Assembly (NCBI GenBank): GCA_018609755.1
Contig: JAHENZ010000022.1
Coordinates: forward strand, 1-64,000
DNA: 64,000 nucleotides
DNA from: Salinivenus sp.
Lineage (GTDB): Bacteria > Bacteroidota > Rhodothermia > Rhodothermales > Salinibacteraceae
Reading direction: 5' to 3'
Shown here: one piece after another, positions 1 through 9,065 of the stretch
Layout of the letters: each line of letters begins with the position of its first letter
Position numbering within the stretch: the first letter of the stretch is position 1
Program-made: the position numbers and the translations under genes
Notes under the pieces: model-generated
What the model saw: the letters and a program-made list of their open reading frames with translations, nothing else
The model's database searches: none
Told to the model about the DNA's origin: nothing

Positions 1-1
1 C

Positions 2-301
2 TCGCTGGAGAACGCCCACGACGCACTTGCGGACGTGGAGGCCGCCGGTTCGGTCCTCCAACATCAGCTGGCCGAGCACGACATCGACGGGACGCCGGCC
101 GAGCTGGCAGACCTCACGCGTGGCGACTACCTCGACGACGGCCGAAAGCTCAAACGCGACGGAGACAAGGTGGTCGTCTGCTTCGGAAAGCACAGCGGCA
201 AAACGCTCCGTGAACTTCAGTCCGACCACGCCGACTACTTTGAGTGGATGTACGACACGATCGACGAACTCCGTCCCCACATCGACGACGCGTTGGGGTA
301 A
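2..301 (+). CDS. DnaQ-like 3'-5' exonuclease, C-terminal part (truncated by window start)
   Basis: Frame is open from base 2 (SLENAHDALADVEAAG, typical ExoIII-motif region of DnaQ-type exonucleases); C-terminal CFGKHSGKTLRELQSDHADYFEWM resembles the small domain appended to such exonucleases. Confidence 0.7.
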   Translation, partial: SLENAHDALADVEAAGSVLQHQLAEHDIDGTPAELADLTRGDYLDDGRKLKRDGDKVVVCFGKHSGKTLRELQSDHADYFEWMYDTIDELRPHIDDALG

Positions 302-444
302 TCCCCTCAGAGGATCTTTACTTTGGACTCGGAGCATGACCGACCCGAATAGGCGCATGCGCATTTCGTACTGCGGATGTTGCGTCCCCCCCCATGTCCC
401 CTATGCCATAACCTCATGATTCCCAGACTTATGACTCTGCTTCA

Positions 445-894
445 ATGACGGAGACGACCATTCAGAATCAGCTGTACGACTGGTGCTCCGACAAGCGCCA
501 CCCGGTCACCATCGACAACTGCGGAGCCTGCACGATCGGCAAAGCGGACCTCTTGAGCGTGACGAAGGCTCGCCTCGTGCACGAGTTCGAAATCAAGTGT
601 ACAGTGGCCGACTACGAACGCGACTTCCAGGCCAAAGATACGAAGCACAAACGCCTGGGCCGCGCGGACAACCGCCTCATGTCGCTGCCGAACTACTTCT
701 GGTTCGCGACGCCGCCGGACCTGCTGGCGTTGGACGACCTCCCGGACTACGCCGGTCTCATGATCGTGGATGCGGACGGTTGCCACGAAGAAAAGCCCGC
801 CCCCCGCATTCACTCCGACAACCTCTCAGACAAGGACCGCCGCTACATCGAACGCGGCCTCACCCACCGGTATTGGAACCACCGCACCGACTAA
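445..894 (+). CDS. MmcB-like / PD-(D/E)XK-type putative DNA repair nuclease
   Basis: 149 aa ORF; KADLLSVTKARLVHEFEIKCTVADYERDFQAKDTKHKR resembles the D-x(n)-E-x-K core with trailing K..KH seen in MmcB-family proteins. Confidence 0.5.
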   Translation: MTETTIQNQLYDWCSDKRHPVTIDNCGACTIGKADLLSVTKARLVHEFEIKCTVADYERDFQAKDTKHKRLGRADNRLMSLPNYFWFATPPDLLALDDLPDYAGLMIVDADGCHEEKPAPRIHSDNLSDKDRRYIERGLTHRYWNHRTD

Positions 895-980
895 CTACGT
901 CCGGCCGTAGCCTCCGCGCCCCAACTCCGCACTCCATACTCCCCATTCCACATTCCCAATTCGACACTCGACATTATCCG

Positions 981-1054
981 CACCCCTGCCTGGACTCGAA
1001 CCAGGATTTGCGGCTTAGGAGGCCACCGTTCTCTCCAGGTTGAACTACAGGGGC
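981..1054 (-). tRNA. tRNA-Arg (anticodon CCT)
   Basis: Reverse complement GCCCCTGTAGTTCAACCTGGAGAGAACGGTGGCCTCCTAAGCCGCAAATCCTGGTTCGAGTCCAGGCAGGGGTG folds as a cloverleaf: acceptor GCCCCTG/CAGGGGT, TPsiC GGTTCGAGTCC, anticodon loop CTCCTAA. Confidence 0.93.
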
Positions 1055-1063
1055 AGAATTTAC

Positions 1064-1351
1064 TCAGCTAGAGACGATTTCAATGTCGATGTCGTACTCG
1101 TCGGTCGTAAGCGTGATGGTCCGGTTCTCATTTGCAAGGCCATAGTCCTCGATGGCGTCGGGAAATGTCCCCTCCGGTGTGTCCATGTTGAAGAGGGCAT
1201 CGGCCACGACCTTCCAGTCCTGCGGCGTCAAGTGCACCGTGGCGCTGCGGCCTTCGGCCACCATCGGGGCATAGTCAAGCACCCGTTCCAGGTGGTTGAT
1301 CGCCTGCTTGATGTGCTTGTTCTCGGGGATGTCGGGATCGAGCTCGGACAT
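1064..1351 (-). CDS. hypothetical protein, 95 aa, acidic
   Basis: Complete ORF, acidic composition, directly downstream of tRNA-Arg; no family recognised. Confidence 0.5.
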   Translation of the reverse strand: MSELDPDIPENKHIKQAINHLERVLDYAPMVAEGRSATVHLTPQDWKVVADALFNMDTPEGTFPDAIEDYGLANENRTITLTTDEYDIDIEIVSS

Positions 1352-1725
1352 GAACGAATGAAATAGAATCAGACAAGAAGGCTGATTGCTTCCGCTCTAC
1401 GAAGGGCCTCGGCGGCACGTTCCTCTGCCCCCTTCCGTACGGCCCGCGAAGAAAATGCCCGCCTGTCCATTGGTCCTGCAATTGCCACGACCCTCTGCGG
1501 AACGGTTTGCAGTGTACAGCCCACGGGACAGCCGTGCCCCCAGCCCTCGCGGGGGGCTCTGTGGATCCCGCGGTATGAGGCTTCGCTGTAAGATTTCCTC
1601 GCCTCCTGAGATGAAAGATTGCCGAAGGCACCTCTGCCTGTCCCGGTGCCCAACAGACCTCAGGCTGCGTTTTCGGTGCAGGCTTTGTATTCTCTAGTGC
1701 GTTCTCCAACACCACGTATATCCCC

Positions 1726-2616
1726 ATGCGGTCCTATCTCGATTACCTTCAGGACATCCTCGACAATGGGACGAAACACGCCGACCGCACCGGTACCGGC
1801 ACAATTCGCGTGTTTGGGCGACAGCTCCGGTTCGACCTCACGGAGGGCTTTCCCCTCCTCACGACGAAACGGGTCTGGATGCGGGGGGTGACGGAGGAGT
1901 TGCTCTGGTTCCTGCGGGGCGAAACCAACATTCAATCGCTCGTCCAGGCAGACGTGTCCATCTGGACCGATTGGCCCCTGCAGCAGTATCGGGAGGCGAC
2001 CGGTGCCGACATCTCGCAGGAGGCGTTCGAGAAACAGATTGCGGAGGACGATGACTTTGCCGAGAAATGGGGCGACCTTGGACCGGTCTACGGCAAACAG
2101 TGGCGCGATTTTGCGGGGCCCGAGCGCCGGGTGGACCAGATTGATCGCCTGGTGGAGGGGTTGCGCGAAGACCCACAGTCCCGCCGTCACGTCGTGAGCG
2201 CGTGGCACCCGGCGCAAGTCGACGACATGGCCCTGCCGCCCTGCCATTATGCTTTCCAGTGCTTCGTGGAGGAGGGACCCCCTGGATCTCCCGACCGGCT
2301 GTCGCTACTGTGGCAGCAACGCTCCGTGGACAGCTTCCTGGGCCTGCCGTTTAACATCGCCAGCTACGCTTTGCTCACGCACATGCTGGCCCAGCAGGCC
2401 GACCTCACGCCCCACGAGCTCATCTTCCACGGCGGCGACTGCCACATCTACCAGAACCACGTGGAACAGGTGAAGGAGCAATTGACGCGCGAACCGTACG
2501 AGCGCCCCAGGCTCCGACTCCACCCCCAGGACGCACTCGACAACTACACACCCAACGACGTCAACATTGAGGACTACGACCATCATCCGGCCCTGAGCGC
2601 CCCCATCGCGGTGTAG
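1726..2616 (+). CDS. thyA: thymidylate synthase
   Basis: MRSYLDYLQDILDNGTKHADRTGTGTIRVFGRQLRFDL...GDLGPVYGKQWR...LPPCHYAFQCFV...RSVDSFLGLPFNIASYALLTHMLAQ is ThyA throughout. Confidence 0.98.
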   Translation: MRSYLDYLQDILDNGTKHADRTGTGTIRVFGRQLRFDLTEGFPLLTTKRVWMRGVTEELLWFLRGETNIQSLVQADVSIWTDWPLQQYREATGADISQEAFEKQIAEDDDFAEKWGDLGPVYGKQWRDFAGPERRVDQIDRLVEGLREDPQSRRHVVSAWHPAQVDDMALPPCHYAFQCFVEEGPPGSPDRLSLLWQQRSVDSFLGLPFNIASYALLTHMLAQQADLTPHELIFHGGDCHIYQNHVEQVKEQLTREPYERPRLRLHPQDALDNYTPNDVNIEDYDHHPALSAPIAV

Positions 2617-2688
2617 AATACGACCGTCTGCCCGTGAGATGTGAGAACCTCCCCATTGAAACTGATCAGGAATCCGCCTTCTCCTCTC

Positions 2689-3144
2689 ATGCCTTCCCCC
2701 GAATTGCCCGATAGAAACGCGTCTGAGCCTTTAGAAAAGAGCCTCCTCCCAAGCGACGCTCCCGACCCGTTTCCCCTCCTCGCCGAAGCCGCCTCACGCG
2801 TCCTGCGACGGCGCTTCCGGATCGTGCTCTTGATTCAGAGGACCTACGAGCGGATGCTGGCGCACTCCGACGTGCTCTCGGCCGTGTGGAAGGACCTGAA
2901 GACGATGCTGCGACTGGTACTCCGGTGGGGGAGTCGATCGTACCGGCAGGTGTCGTGGACGCCACTGGTTCTCATCGTCGGCGCGCTTCTGTACTTCGTC
3001 GTGCCGGTAGACCTGGTGCCGGACACCCTCGGAGCCCTCGGATTCGTGGACGACGTGACGGTCATCTCGACGGTCGTCCGACGCGTCCGGCACGAGCTCG
3101 ATCGCTTCCGCCGCTGGGAAGAAACCGCTGCTCTCCCAGAATAG
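2689..3144 (+). CDS. DUF1232 (YkvA-like) membrane protein
   Basis: WTPLVLIVGALLYFVVPVDLVPDTLGALGFVDDVTVISTVVRRV matches the DUF1232 signature; ATG at 2689 preferred over GTG at 2641. Confidence 0.85.
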   Translation: MPSPELPDRNASEPLEKSLLPSDAPDPFPLLAEAASRVLRRRFRIVLLIQRTYERMLAHSDVLSAVWKDLKTMLRLVLRWGSRSYRQVSWTPLVLIVGALLYFVVPVDLVPDTLGALGFVDDVTVISTVVRRVRHELDRFRRWEETAALPE

Positions 3145-3251
3145 GGCCTGCATGCGGATCGTACCTCCCGTACTCATGACGCTCTCATGCCCTCTCGCCG
3201 GAAACCGGGCACGGCTACGCCTTCTGTCTCCCCAGCACTCAGCACGAGACA

Positions 3252-3341
3252 ATGACGCTACAACTGATTCTCGCCCTCGTCGCCGGCCTCCTCACCGGGG
3301 CCCTCATCGCCTGGTACCGCCGATCTGCAAATGATGAGTAA
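3252..3341 (+). CDS. putative 29-aa single-TM small protein (or remnant of a longer gene)
   Basis: ATG-initiated MTLQLILALVAGLLTGALIAWYRRSANDE*; read directly, below ORF-track length cut-off. Confidence 0.35.
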   Translation: MTLQLILALVAGLLTGALIAWYRRSANDE

Positions 3342-3471
3342 AGCGTGACACGTGAGTTCTTCCCTTCTACTACCCCCACACTCCCACACGCACACACATT
3401 TTCCGGCAGAACAGAGAGAAACGAGCAAAAGAGCCACCACCGATAGGCCGAAGCCGTCTCCTCCAAGCCGC

Positions 3472-3720
3472 CTACGGCACGATCTGCTCCCCATCTTCGT
3501 CCGTCAAGATCAGAGCATCCACCGGACAGATGGCAGTCGCCTCCTCCAACCGCCCGGCATCGATGTCCGGGGTCTCGTCCTGAAAGTCGACAATGTTTTC
3601 CTGGTCAATGACAAAGATCTCGGGGGCCAGATTGGTGCAATTCCCCGACCCAATGCAAAGTGTGCGGTCAATTCCCACCGTCATGCCACTGATCTCGCGC
3701 TCGCGGTAGTCGTCGTCCAT
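3472..3720 (-). CDS. ferredoxin, single Fe-S cluster type
   Basis: VGIDRTLCIGSGNCTNLAPEIFVID...ATAICPVDALILTDEDGE: Cys spacing of a short ferredoxin. Confidence 0.85.
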   Translation of the reverse strand: MDDDYREREISGMTVGIDRTLCIGSGNCTNLAPEIFVIDQENIVDFQDETPDIDAGRLEEATAICPVDALILTDEDGEQIVP

Positions 3721-3859
3721 TCGTCTACGAAAAGATTACTAGGGAGAAATCCGTTGAAAATCGATGTCTCCCACGATACGTCGGGAGACGCGTTCCAGGG
3801 TGGCGCATTCCAAAAAGGGACGTTACAACCCGAAGAGAAGCACTTCTCAAGAGGCCGCT

Positions 3860-5815
3860 TCACTCTGAAGAGTCTCCCTCCGAACGGCTCTCGAGTTCTC
3901 GCTCCTTCGCCAACGAATCGTCCAGGAGGTTACCGGCAATCTGGATGAAGTCGCGCTCGGTGATGATGCCGACGAGCCGTTCCTCCCGCACCACGGGCAG
4001 CGCTCCGATCTGATGCTCGCGCATCATCTCGACCGCCTCCAGCGTCGCCCGCTCCGGCGAGACCGAGATGGGATCCTCGACCATAATTTCTTTCACCGGA
4101 ACGCCGCCCTCCGGCACCTCCGTCCGCTCGGCCATGTGCCGCAGCAGCGTCCGATGGCTCACGAGTCCCACCAGACGGTGCTGCTCATCTTCGACCAGCA
4201 CGTGGCGGATGCGCTGCCAGTCCATGAGTCGCGCCACAAACTCGATCGACTCCTCCTCGTGGACGGTAAACAGCTCAGTCGTCATGTAGTCTTCGACGTT
4301 GGTGTCCTTCATGCCCGTAGGCGTGTAGCCCTCTTCGAGAGCAGCCAGAGACCACTCGTGAACGGGCGCTCCCTCCTTCTGCCGTTCGACCATGCCGCGC
4401 GTGAGGGCGCCGAGCCGCTCCGCCCGCGACCCGACACCTTTCATTCGAGCCATAGAGTCGAGCTGCCACTGGGCCCCCGTCTGTTGCGTCTCCACTCGTT
4501 TCTGGATGATGCCGAGGTACCGCTCGATGTCAGAGTCGCTGATGTCAGAGTTGCGGAGGCCCGACTCTGCGCGAGGCAACAGCGTGTCGAGGATGAGCTC
4601 GTGGGCCGGCCGCTTCGAGCCGTCGAGCCACGTAAACTGTGAGGCGAGGCCGTTGCGCGCCGCCGCAATGAAGTTGTGACGGGCGTCGTCGAAGTCCATG
4701 TCGCGGGATACGTCCTGGTACTCGTCGGCCAGCCCCGCCACGAGGCCGTACCAAAAGACGGCATTGGCAATCTCGTCGATGACGGTGGGGCCGGACGGCA
4801 GCACGCGGTTCTCGATGCGGAGGTGGGGCTTGCCGTCCGTAATCCCGTAACAGGCCCGGTTCCAGCGGTACACGGTGCCGTTGTGGAGCTGGAGTGCCAT
4901 GAGGTTGGGCACCTTCCCTTCCTCCAGCATCTCCAGCGGCTGCTCGTCGAGCTCTGTGGTGAGCAGCACCCGGAATCGGGAAATGTCCTCCTTGAAAATC
5001 TCCAGCACGGACTCGTCCACCCAGTCACTGCCGAAGTGCACGCGCGGACGCATCTCCCGGAGATACAGGTTGCTGGAACGGGTGTCCACGGCCTGCTGGA
5101 AGAGGGCGATGCGGGTTTCCCGCCACAGACGCTTGCCGAAGAGGAGAGGCGAATTGGTTCCCGCCGCCAGGCAGGGCGCTGCCACCACCTGCGCGATGTT
5201 GTAGTAGCGCGGAAACTCCTCGGGCGACACCTGGAAGTGGGTCTGGAAGCTCGTGTTACACCCTTCCAGCATGATGGAGTCGTGCTTCAGGAAGAGCTCG
5301 TCGACCCCCCGTATCTGGTACTGGCCCGGCCCTCCTCGAAGTCGGCCCAGCGCGTCGTTGAGCGCATAGTAGCGAGGCCGAGGCGTCATGTAATCGAGGG
5401 CAAAGTCCGACAGGTGCGCCGTCGGGAGGATGCCGGTCATGGCAATGTCGCCGCCCACCTCCTGCGTGAGCGCCCGCACCTTCTCGATGAGCCCCCCCGT
5501 GGCCTGCTCCATCTCCCGGAAGCAGTCGCCTCCGTATTTGAGCGGGTCCATGTTGAACTCGATGTTGAACTTCGTGAGCTCCGTGACGATCCGCTCGTCG
5601 GTGTTGCGCTCCAGCACCTCCTCGATGATGGGCGCTGGCGCCCCCCGCTCGTCAACCATAAACAGTTCCTGTTCGGCCCCAATTCGCCGCACGCCGGACT
5701 CAAACATGTCCTCGTGCAGCATCAATTCCAGAGCCCGAACATCCTGAATCAGATGGTTCGTAAATTCCCGCAGAACGGACGGATCCGCGTCTCGGTGTAC
5801 GTTGTGCTCACCCAT
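3860..5815 (-). CDS. GCS2-type carboxylate-amine ligase (glutamate-cysteine ligase-like) fused to C-terminal CBS-domain pair
   Basis: N-term RRIGAEQELFMVDERGAPAP...FNIEFNMDPLKYGGDCF and HLRIENRVLPSGPTVIDEIANAVFWYG; C-term two CBS repeats (YMTTELFTVHEEESIEFVARLM..., IMVEDPISVSPERATLEAVEMMREHQIGALPVV). Start placed at MGEHNVHRD. Confidence 0.85.
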   Translation of the reverse strand: MGEHNVHRDADPSVLREFTNHLIQDVRALELMLHEDMFESGVRRIGAEQELFMVDERGAPAPIIEEVLERNTDERIVTELTKFNIEFNMDPLKYGGDCFREMEQATGGLIEKVRALTQEVGGDIAMTGILPTAHLSDFALDYMTPRPRYYALNDALGRLRGGPGQYQIRGVDELFLKHDSIMLEGCNTSFQTHFQVSPEEFPRYYNIAQVVAAPCLAAGTNSPLLFGKRLWRETRIALFQQAVDTRSSNLYLREMRPRVHFGSDWVDESVLEIFKEDISRFRVLLTTELDEQPLEMLEEGKVPNLMALQLHNGTVYRWNRACYGITDGKPHLRIENRVLPSGPTVIDEIANAVFWYGLVAGLADEYQDVSRDMDFDDARHNFIAAARNGLASQFTWLDGSKRPAHELILDTLLPRAESGLRNSDISDSDIERYLGIIQKRVETQQTGAQWQLDSMARMKGVGSRAERLGALTRGMVERQKEGAPVHEWSLAALEEGYTPTGMKDTNVEDYMTTELFTVHEEESIEFVARLMDWQRIRHVLVEDEQHRLVGLVSHRTLLRHMAERTEVPEGGVPVKEIMVEDPISVSPERATLEAVEMMREHQIGALPVVREERLVGIITERDFIQIAGNLLDDSLAKERELESRSEGDSSE

Positions 5816-6018
5816 AATAGTCGATCGTGCTGTCGTCAGAGTAAGTGCAGTCCAAACGGACGAAGCGCTTCCGTCCGTCCTTTCGAACGAAAATTGTGGT
5901 TTCCCAAACGGAACACGCCCCCCACCTCTTTCGGCACACGGTCGCCTCTGATCCCAGGCATCCCACGAAGAAAGGGGAGAGAAGAAGGGAATATAATTAA
6001 ACTTCTGCAAACCAACCC

Positions 6019-6188
6019 AGTGACCTTGCACAACGACTCTGGCGGTTTTGAGCGTCGGGTCCCTGACGCCCCAATCGTCAGCGTTTGCCGGCAGCGGTCG
6101 ATCCCGAGCATATTCCGCGCAGGAGAGACAGACGGAAACAGCGTCACGATCTCTGCGATTTCTCGCGCTTCAGTTGTGCAAGCCCACT
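6019..6188 (-). mobile_element. MITE-like element family 1, copy A
   Basis: Bounded by imperfect 16-bp TIRs AGTGACCTTGCACAAC / AGTGGGCTTGCACAAC (14/16); near-identical internal sequence at 12475-12643 and 41117-41285 (inverse orientation). Confidence 0.8.
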
Positions 6189-6194
6189 AGCGAA

Positions 6195-6338
6195 GAGACT
6201 GTTTTGGTTTCTGAACCAAGGTTCCCCCAACGTCGCTCCCCCTTAGACTACAGACAAGCAGTACACGTGTGGGCGAGACTATCTGTTGATTTCAACCATC
6301 CCGCAGTCGTCAGGAGATCGTCAAATCAAAACAGTCTC
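6195..6338 (-). mobile_element. TIR-bounded element family 2, copy A
   Basis: Left end GAGACTGTTTTGGTTT, right end AAATCAAAACAGTCTC (15/16 inverted match); related ends and subterminal sequence at 12080-12241. Confidence 0.65.
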
Positions 6339-6438
6339 CAAGAACGGGATCGGGCATGCAATCGCAGAAACCTCGGGATTGACACCACCGTTCAGATCGA
6401 TTGGGCACTTAACTGTTTCTTGATTGCCGCACCGTAGG

Positions 6439-8187
6439 ATGATTGCTGACCAGAGGCATGCGTGGACGAGATGGGGTTCCCTCCTTGGGCTCGTTGCAGG
6501 ACTGGTGCTTGCAGGCGCCCTGCTTTCCCGAGCGACTGCTCAGCCCGCTCCGTCTCCCGACCTCTCCGATCAAAAGGCTCAGAAGCTTTTCGTTCAGGGC
6601 CTCACGCAGTCCTATTTGGAAGATTATGAGGAAGCCATCTCACTGTTTGAGAGCGCCCTGGAGGTGTCCCCCCAGCAGCCGGCCATTCTCAGTGCCCTAT
6701 CGGAGGCAGAAGCCGGTCGGAATAATGTAACGTCCGCTATTTACTACGCCCGACAGGCCCGGACGAATGCCCCCGACGAGCCGTACTATTATCACACCCT
6801 TGCAGACCTCCTCCGGGTGGCTGACCAGCCGGCGGAGGCCATGGACGTCTACCGGTCGCTGCTCTCTCGCTTTCCCAATGATCGGGACGCTCGTCTGGCT
6901 CTCGCCCGTCTCCAGAAAGAGAGCGGCGCTCCCCGAGAGGCCCTGCGCACCTACGAGACCCTGCTGGAAACGACGGAGCATCCGCAACCGCAGGCATACG
7001 CTGAGATGCTGGCCCTCTACCACGAGGTGGGCAACGAAGAGGGGCTCGAGCGTACGCTGAAGGCACTCATCGACCTCCGACGCAATACGTCCCGCTACCG
7101 TGAGCTACTGGGGCAGCTGTACACGCAGCAGGACCGATACAATGACGCCATTCCGCTCTTTGAGGCCTTGCTTCAGGAGCGTCCGAGCAATCCCCGTCTC
7201 CTCAGTCGCCTGAAGATGCTGTATACCGAGACCGGAAAATCGCAGAAGGCGCAGACGGTTGGGGCCACCGCTTCGACCACCACCGCTCCGTCTCAGCTCG
7301 TCGCCCGCGCCCGGTCCTTTTACAATCAGGCCTCTTCGTCCGACACGGCCACGGTTCAGTCCGCCGTAGAGCTGCTTCAACGCGCCCTGAAAACGGCGCC
7401 TACGCAGGTCGAGGCTCTCGACCTGCTGGGGACGATTTACTTCGAGCAGGGACGCTATGAAGCGGCGGCCCCACTTTTCCAGCGGGCGATTAACGAGAAC
7501 CCTCGAGACCCGAGCCGCTGGCGATATGCGGCAACAGCGCATCTCCGGGCCGACTCTCTCCGGCAGGCCGCTACGATGGCCGAAGAGGGACGACTGCTCT
7601 TCCCGGGCCGCTACGACCTCACGCGGATTGAGGCCTTCTCTCGCCTCCGTCTCGGGGAGGTCGAAACGGCGCTGTCTCGCTTCCAGGAGGCCCGCTCGCA
7701 AATGGACAGTTCGACGGTCTCCGCCGCCGAGCGCGCTGAGTTCCACGCCGGACGGGGGCACGCCCACCAGCGGCTCGGCCACGTTCAGAAGGCCCACGCC
7801 GCGTACGAACTGGCCCTCCGTCTCGACGCCCAAGCCCCCATGGCCCTGCGACAGTATCCGTACAGCCTTGCGCAGCAATCGGACCGCCTGGATCGTGCCC
7901 TGGAATTGGCACAGCTGGCGGTTGACGTACTCGGCGCCACCCCTGAAACTCTCGACCACCTTGGCTGGGTCTACTTCAAGCGCGAAAACTACTCGGAAGC
8001 CGAGGCCGTGTATGAGAAGGCGCTCGCGTCCGGAACGGTGAGCGCCCAGTTGTACGAGCATTTCGGCGACGTACAGCACGCCCTCGGCAACGAGTCACGG
8101 GCCCAGGCGTACTGGAAAAAGGCGCTCGACCGGGCCCCCGACCGGGGATCGGTCCGGCAGAAGCTCAATTCGAGCCCGCAGAGCTAA
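6439..8187 (+). CDS. secreted tetratricopeptide repeat (TPR) protein
   Basis: N-terminal hydrophobic signal segment followed by many TPR-like repeats (e.g. LDLLGTIYFEQGRYEAAAPLFQRAINENPRDP). Confidence 0.88.
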   Translation: MIADQRHAWTRWGSLLGLVAGLVLAGALLSRATAQPAPSPDLSDQKAQKLFVQGLTQSYLEDYEEAISLFESALEVSPQQPAILSALSEAEAGRNNVTSAIYYARQARTNAPDEPYYYHTLADLLRVADQPAEAMDVYRSLLSRFPNDRDARLALARLQKESGAPREALRTYETLLETTEHPQPQAYAEMLALYHEVGNEEGLERTLKALIDLRRNTSRYRELLGQLYTQQDRYNDAIPLFEALLQERPSNPRLLSRLKMLYTETGKSQKAQTVGATASTTTAPSQLVARARSFYNQASSSDTATVQSAVELLQRALKTAPTQVEALDLLGTIYFEQGRYEAAAPLFQRAINENPRDPSRWRYAATAHLRADSLRQAATMAEEGRLLFPGRYDLTRIEAFSRLRLGEVETALSRFQEARSQMDSSTVSAAERAEFHAGRGHAHQRLGHVQKAHAAYELALRLDAQAPMALRQYPYSLAQQSDRLDRALELAQLAVDVLGATPETLDHLGWVYFKRENYSEAEAVYEKALASGTVSAQLYEHFGDVQHALGNESRAQAYWKKALDRAPDRGSVRQKLNSSPQS

Positions 8188-8236
8188 CCGGTTCGTCCCC
8201 TCCTCGTCCTCCTCTTTCCCCGTTGCGTACGCATCT

Positions 8237-9028
8237 GTGATTTCCGAATCGCCTTCCCTCCCCCGACTTCTGATGCTTGCTCTGGGCGTGGGCCTGGCCG
8301 TTTTGGGTTGCAGTGGCCCCTCCACGACCCGTGCCCCCTCGGCCCTCCCCGCCGCGTTCCCCGATCACTCTGCCGAGCAAATCCGAACCTCCCTCCGACA
8401 GTCGACCGACACCCTTCAGCGATTTTCCGCGACGGCCCGCGTCTCCGTCCGAACGCCTTCAGACAACCGCTCCTTCAACGCACAGATCCGGCAGGAGAAG
8501 GCCGATTCGTTGTTCATGCGGTTTAGTCTTTTCGGGTTTGAGGGGGGACGCATGCTGCTGACGCCCGACAGCGTATTCTTTTACGACAGCCGCGAGAATA
8601 CCCTTCGCGTCGGCCCTGTAGACAAGGCCCAGCAGATCCTTCCTGCGCCCGTCGCCTCCGATGAGGTCTTCGGCAACATGCTCGGCATTGTGGCCCCCGA
8701 CGAGCCGACTGATTGGACCGTCACGGCCGACAGCAGCCGCTACTACCTATCCGATCCGACGGGGCAGCGAACGTGGACGGTGGACCCCCGCCGCTGGCGC
8801 GTCGTTCGATACACGAAAACCGACGGCAACGGAACGCTTCTTGAGGAACGTCGCTTCGCCAACTTTCAATCGACGAAGGGCCTCACCCTCCCGTACCGCG
8901 TGATCTTTCAACGCCCTCAGGAAAACTTGAAAGCGCAAATTGACTATAAGGAAATTCAGCTCAATCCCGCAGGGCTGTCCTTTGCGCTGGACGTGCCATC
9001 CAACGTTCCGCGCAAGCCGCTTCGCTGA
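8237..9028 (+). CDS. DUF4292-like lipoprotein (LolB/LolA-like fold expected)
   Basis: Lipobox LAVLGCS; SFNAQIRQEKADSLFMRFSLFGFEGGRMLLTPDSVFFYDSRENTLRVGP pattern; between TPR and M23 genes. Confidence 0.75.
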   Translation: MISESPSLPRLLMLALGVGLAVLGCSGPSTTRAPSALPAAFPDHSAEQIRTSLRQSTDTLQRFSATARVSVRTPSDNRSFNAQIRQEKADSLFMRFSLFGFEGGRMLLTPDSVFFYDSRENTLRVGPVDKAQQILPAPVASDEVFGNMLGIVAPDEPTDWTVTADSSRYYLSDPTGQRTWTVDPRRWRVVRYTKTDGNGTLLEERRFANFQSTKGLTLPYRVIFQRPQENLKAQIDYKEIQLNPAGLSFALDVPSNVPRKPLR

Positions 9029-9065
9029 CTTGTCCGCTTGATGGCACTCATTGACCCTGTGCCCA

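Noticed and set aside
4676-6190. 504-aa plus-strand ORF
   Set aside because: Antisense to the ligase-CBS gene and runs into MITE copy A; no recognisable domain.
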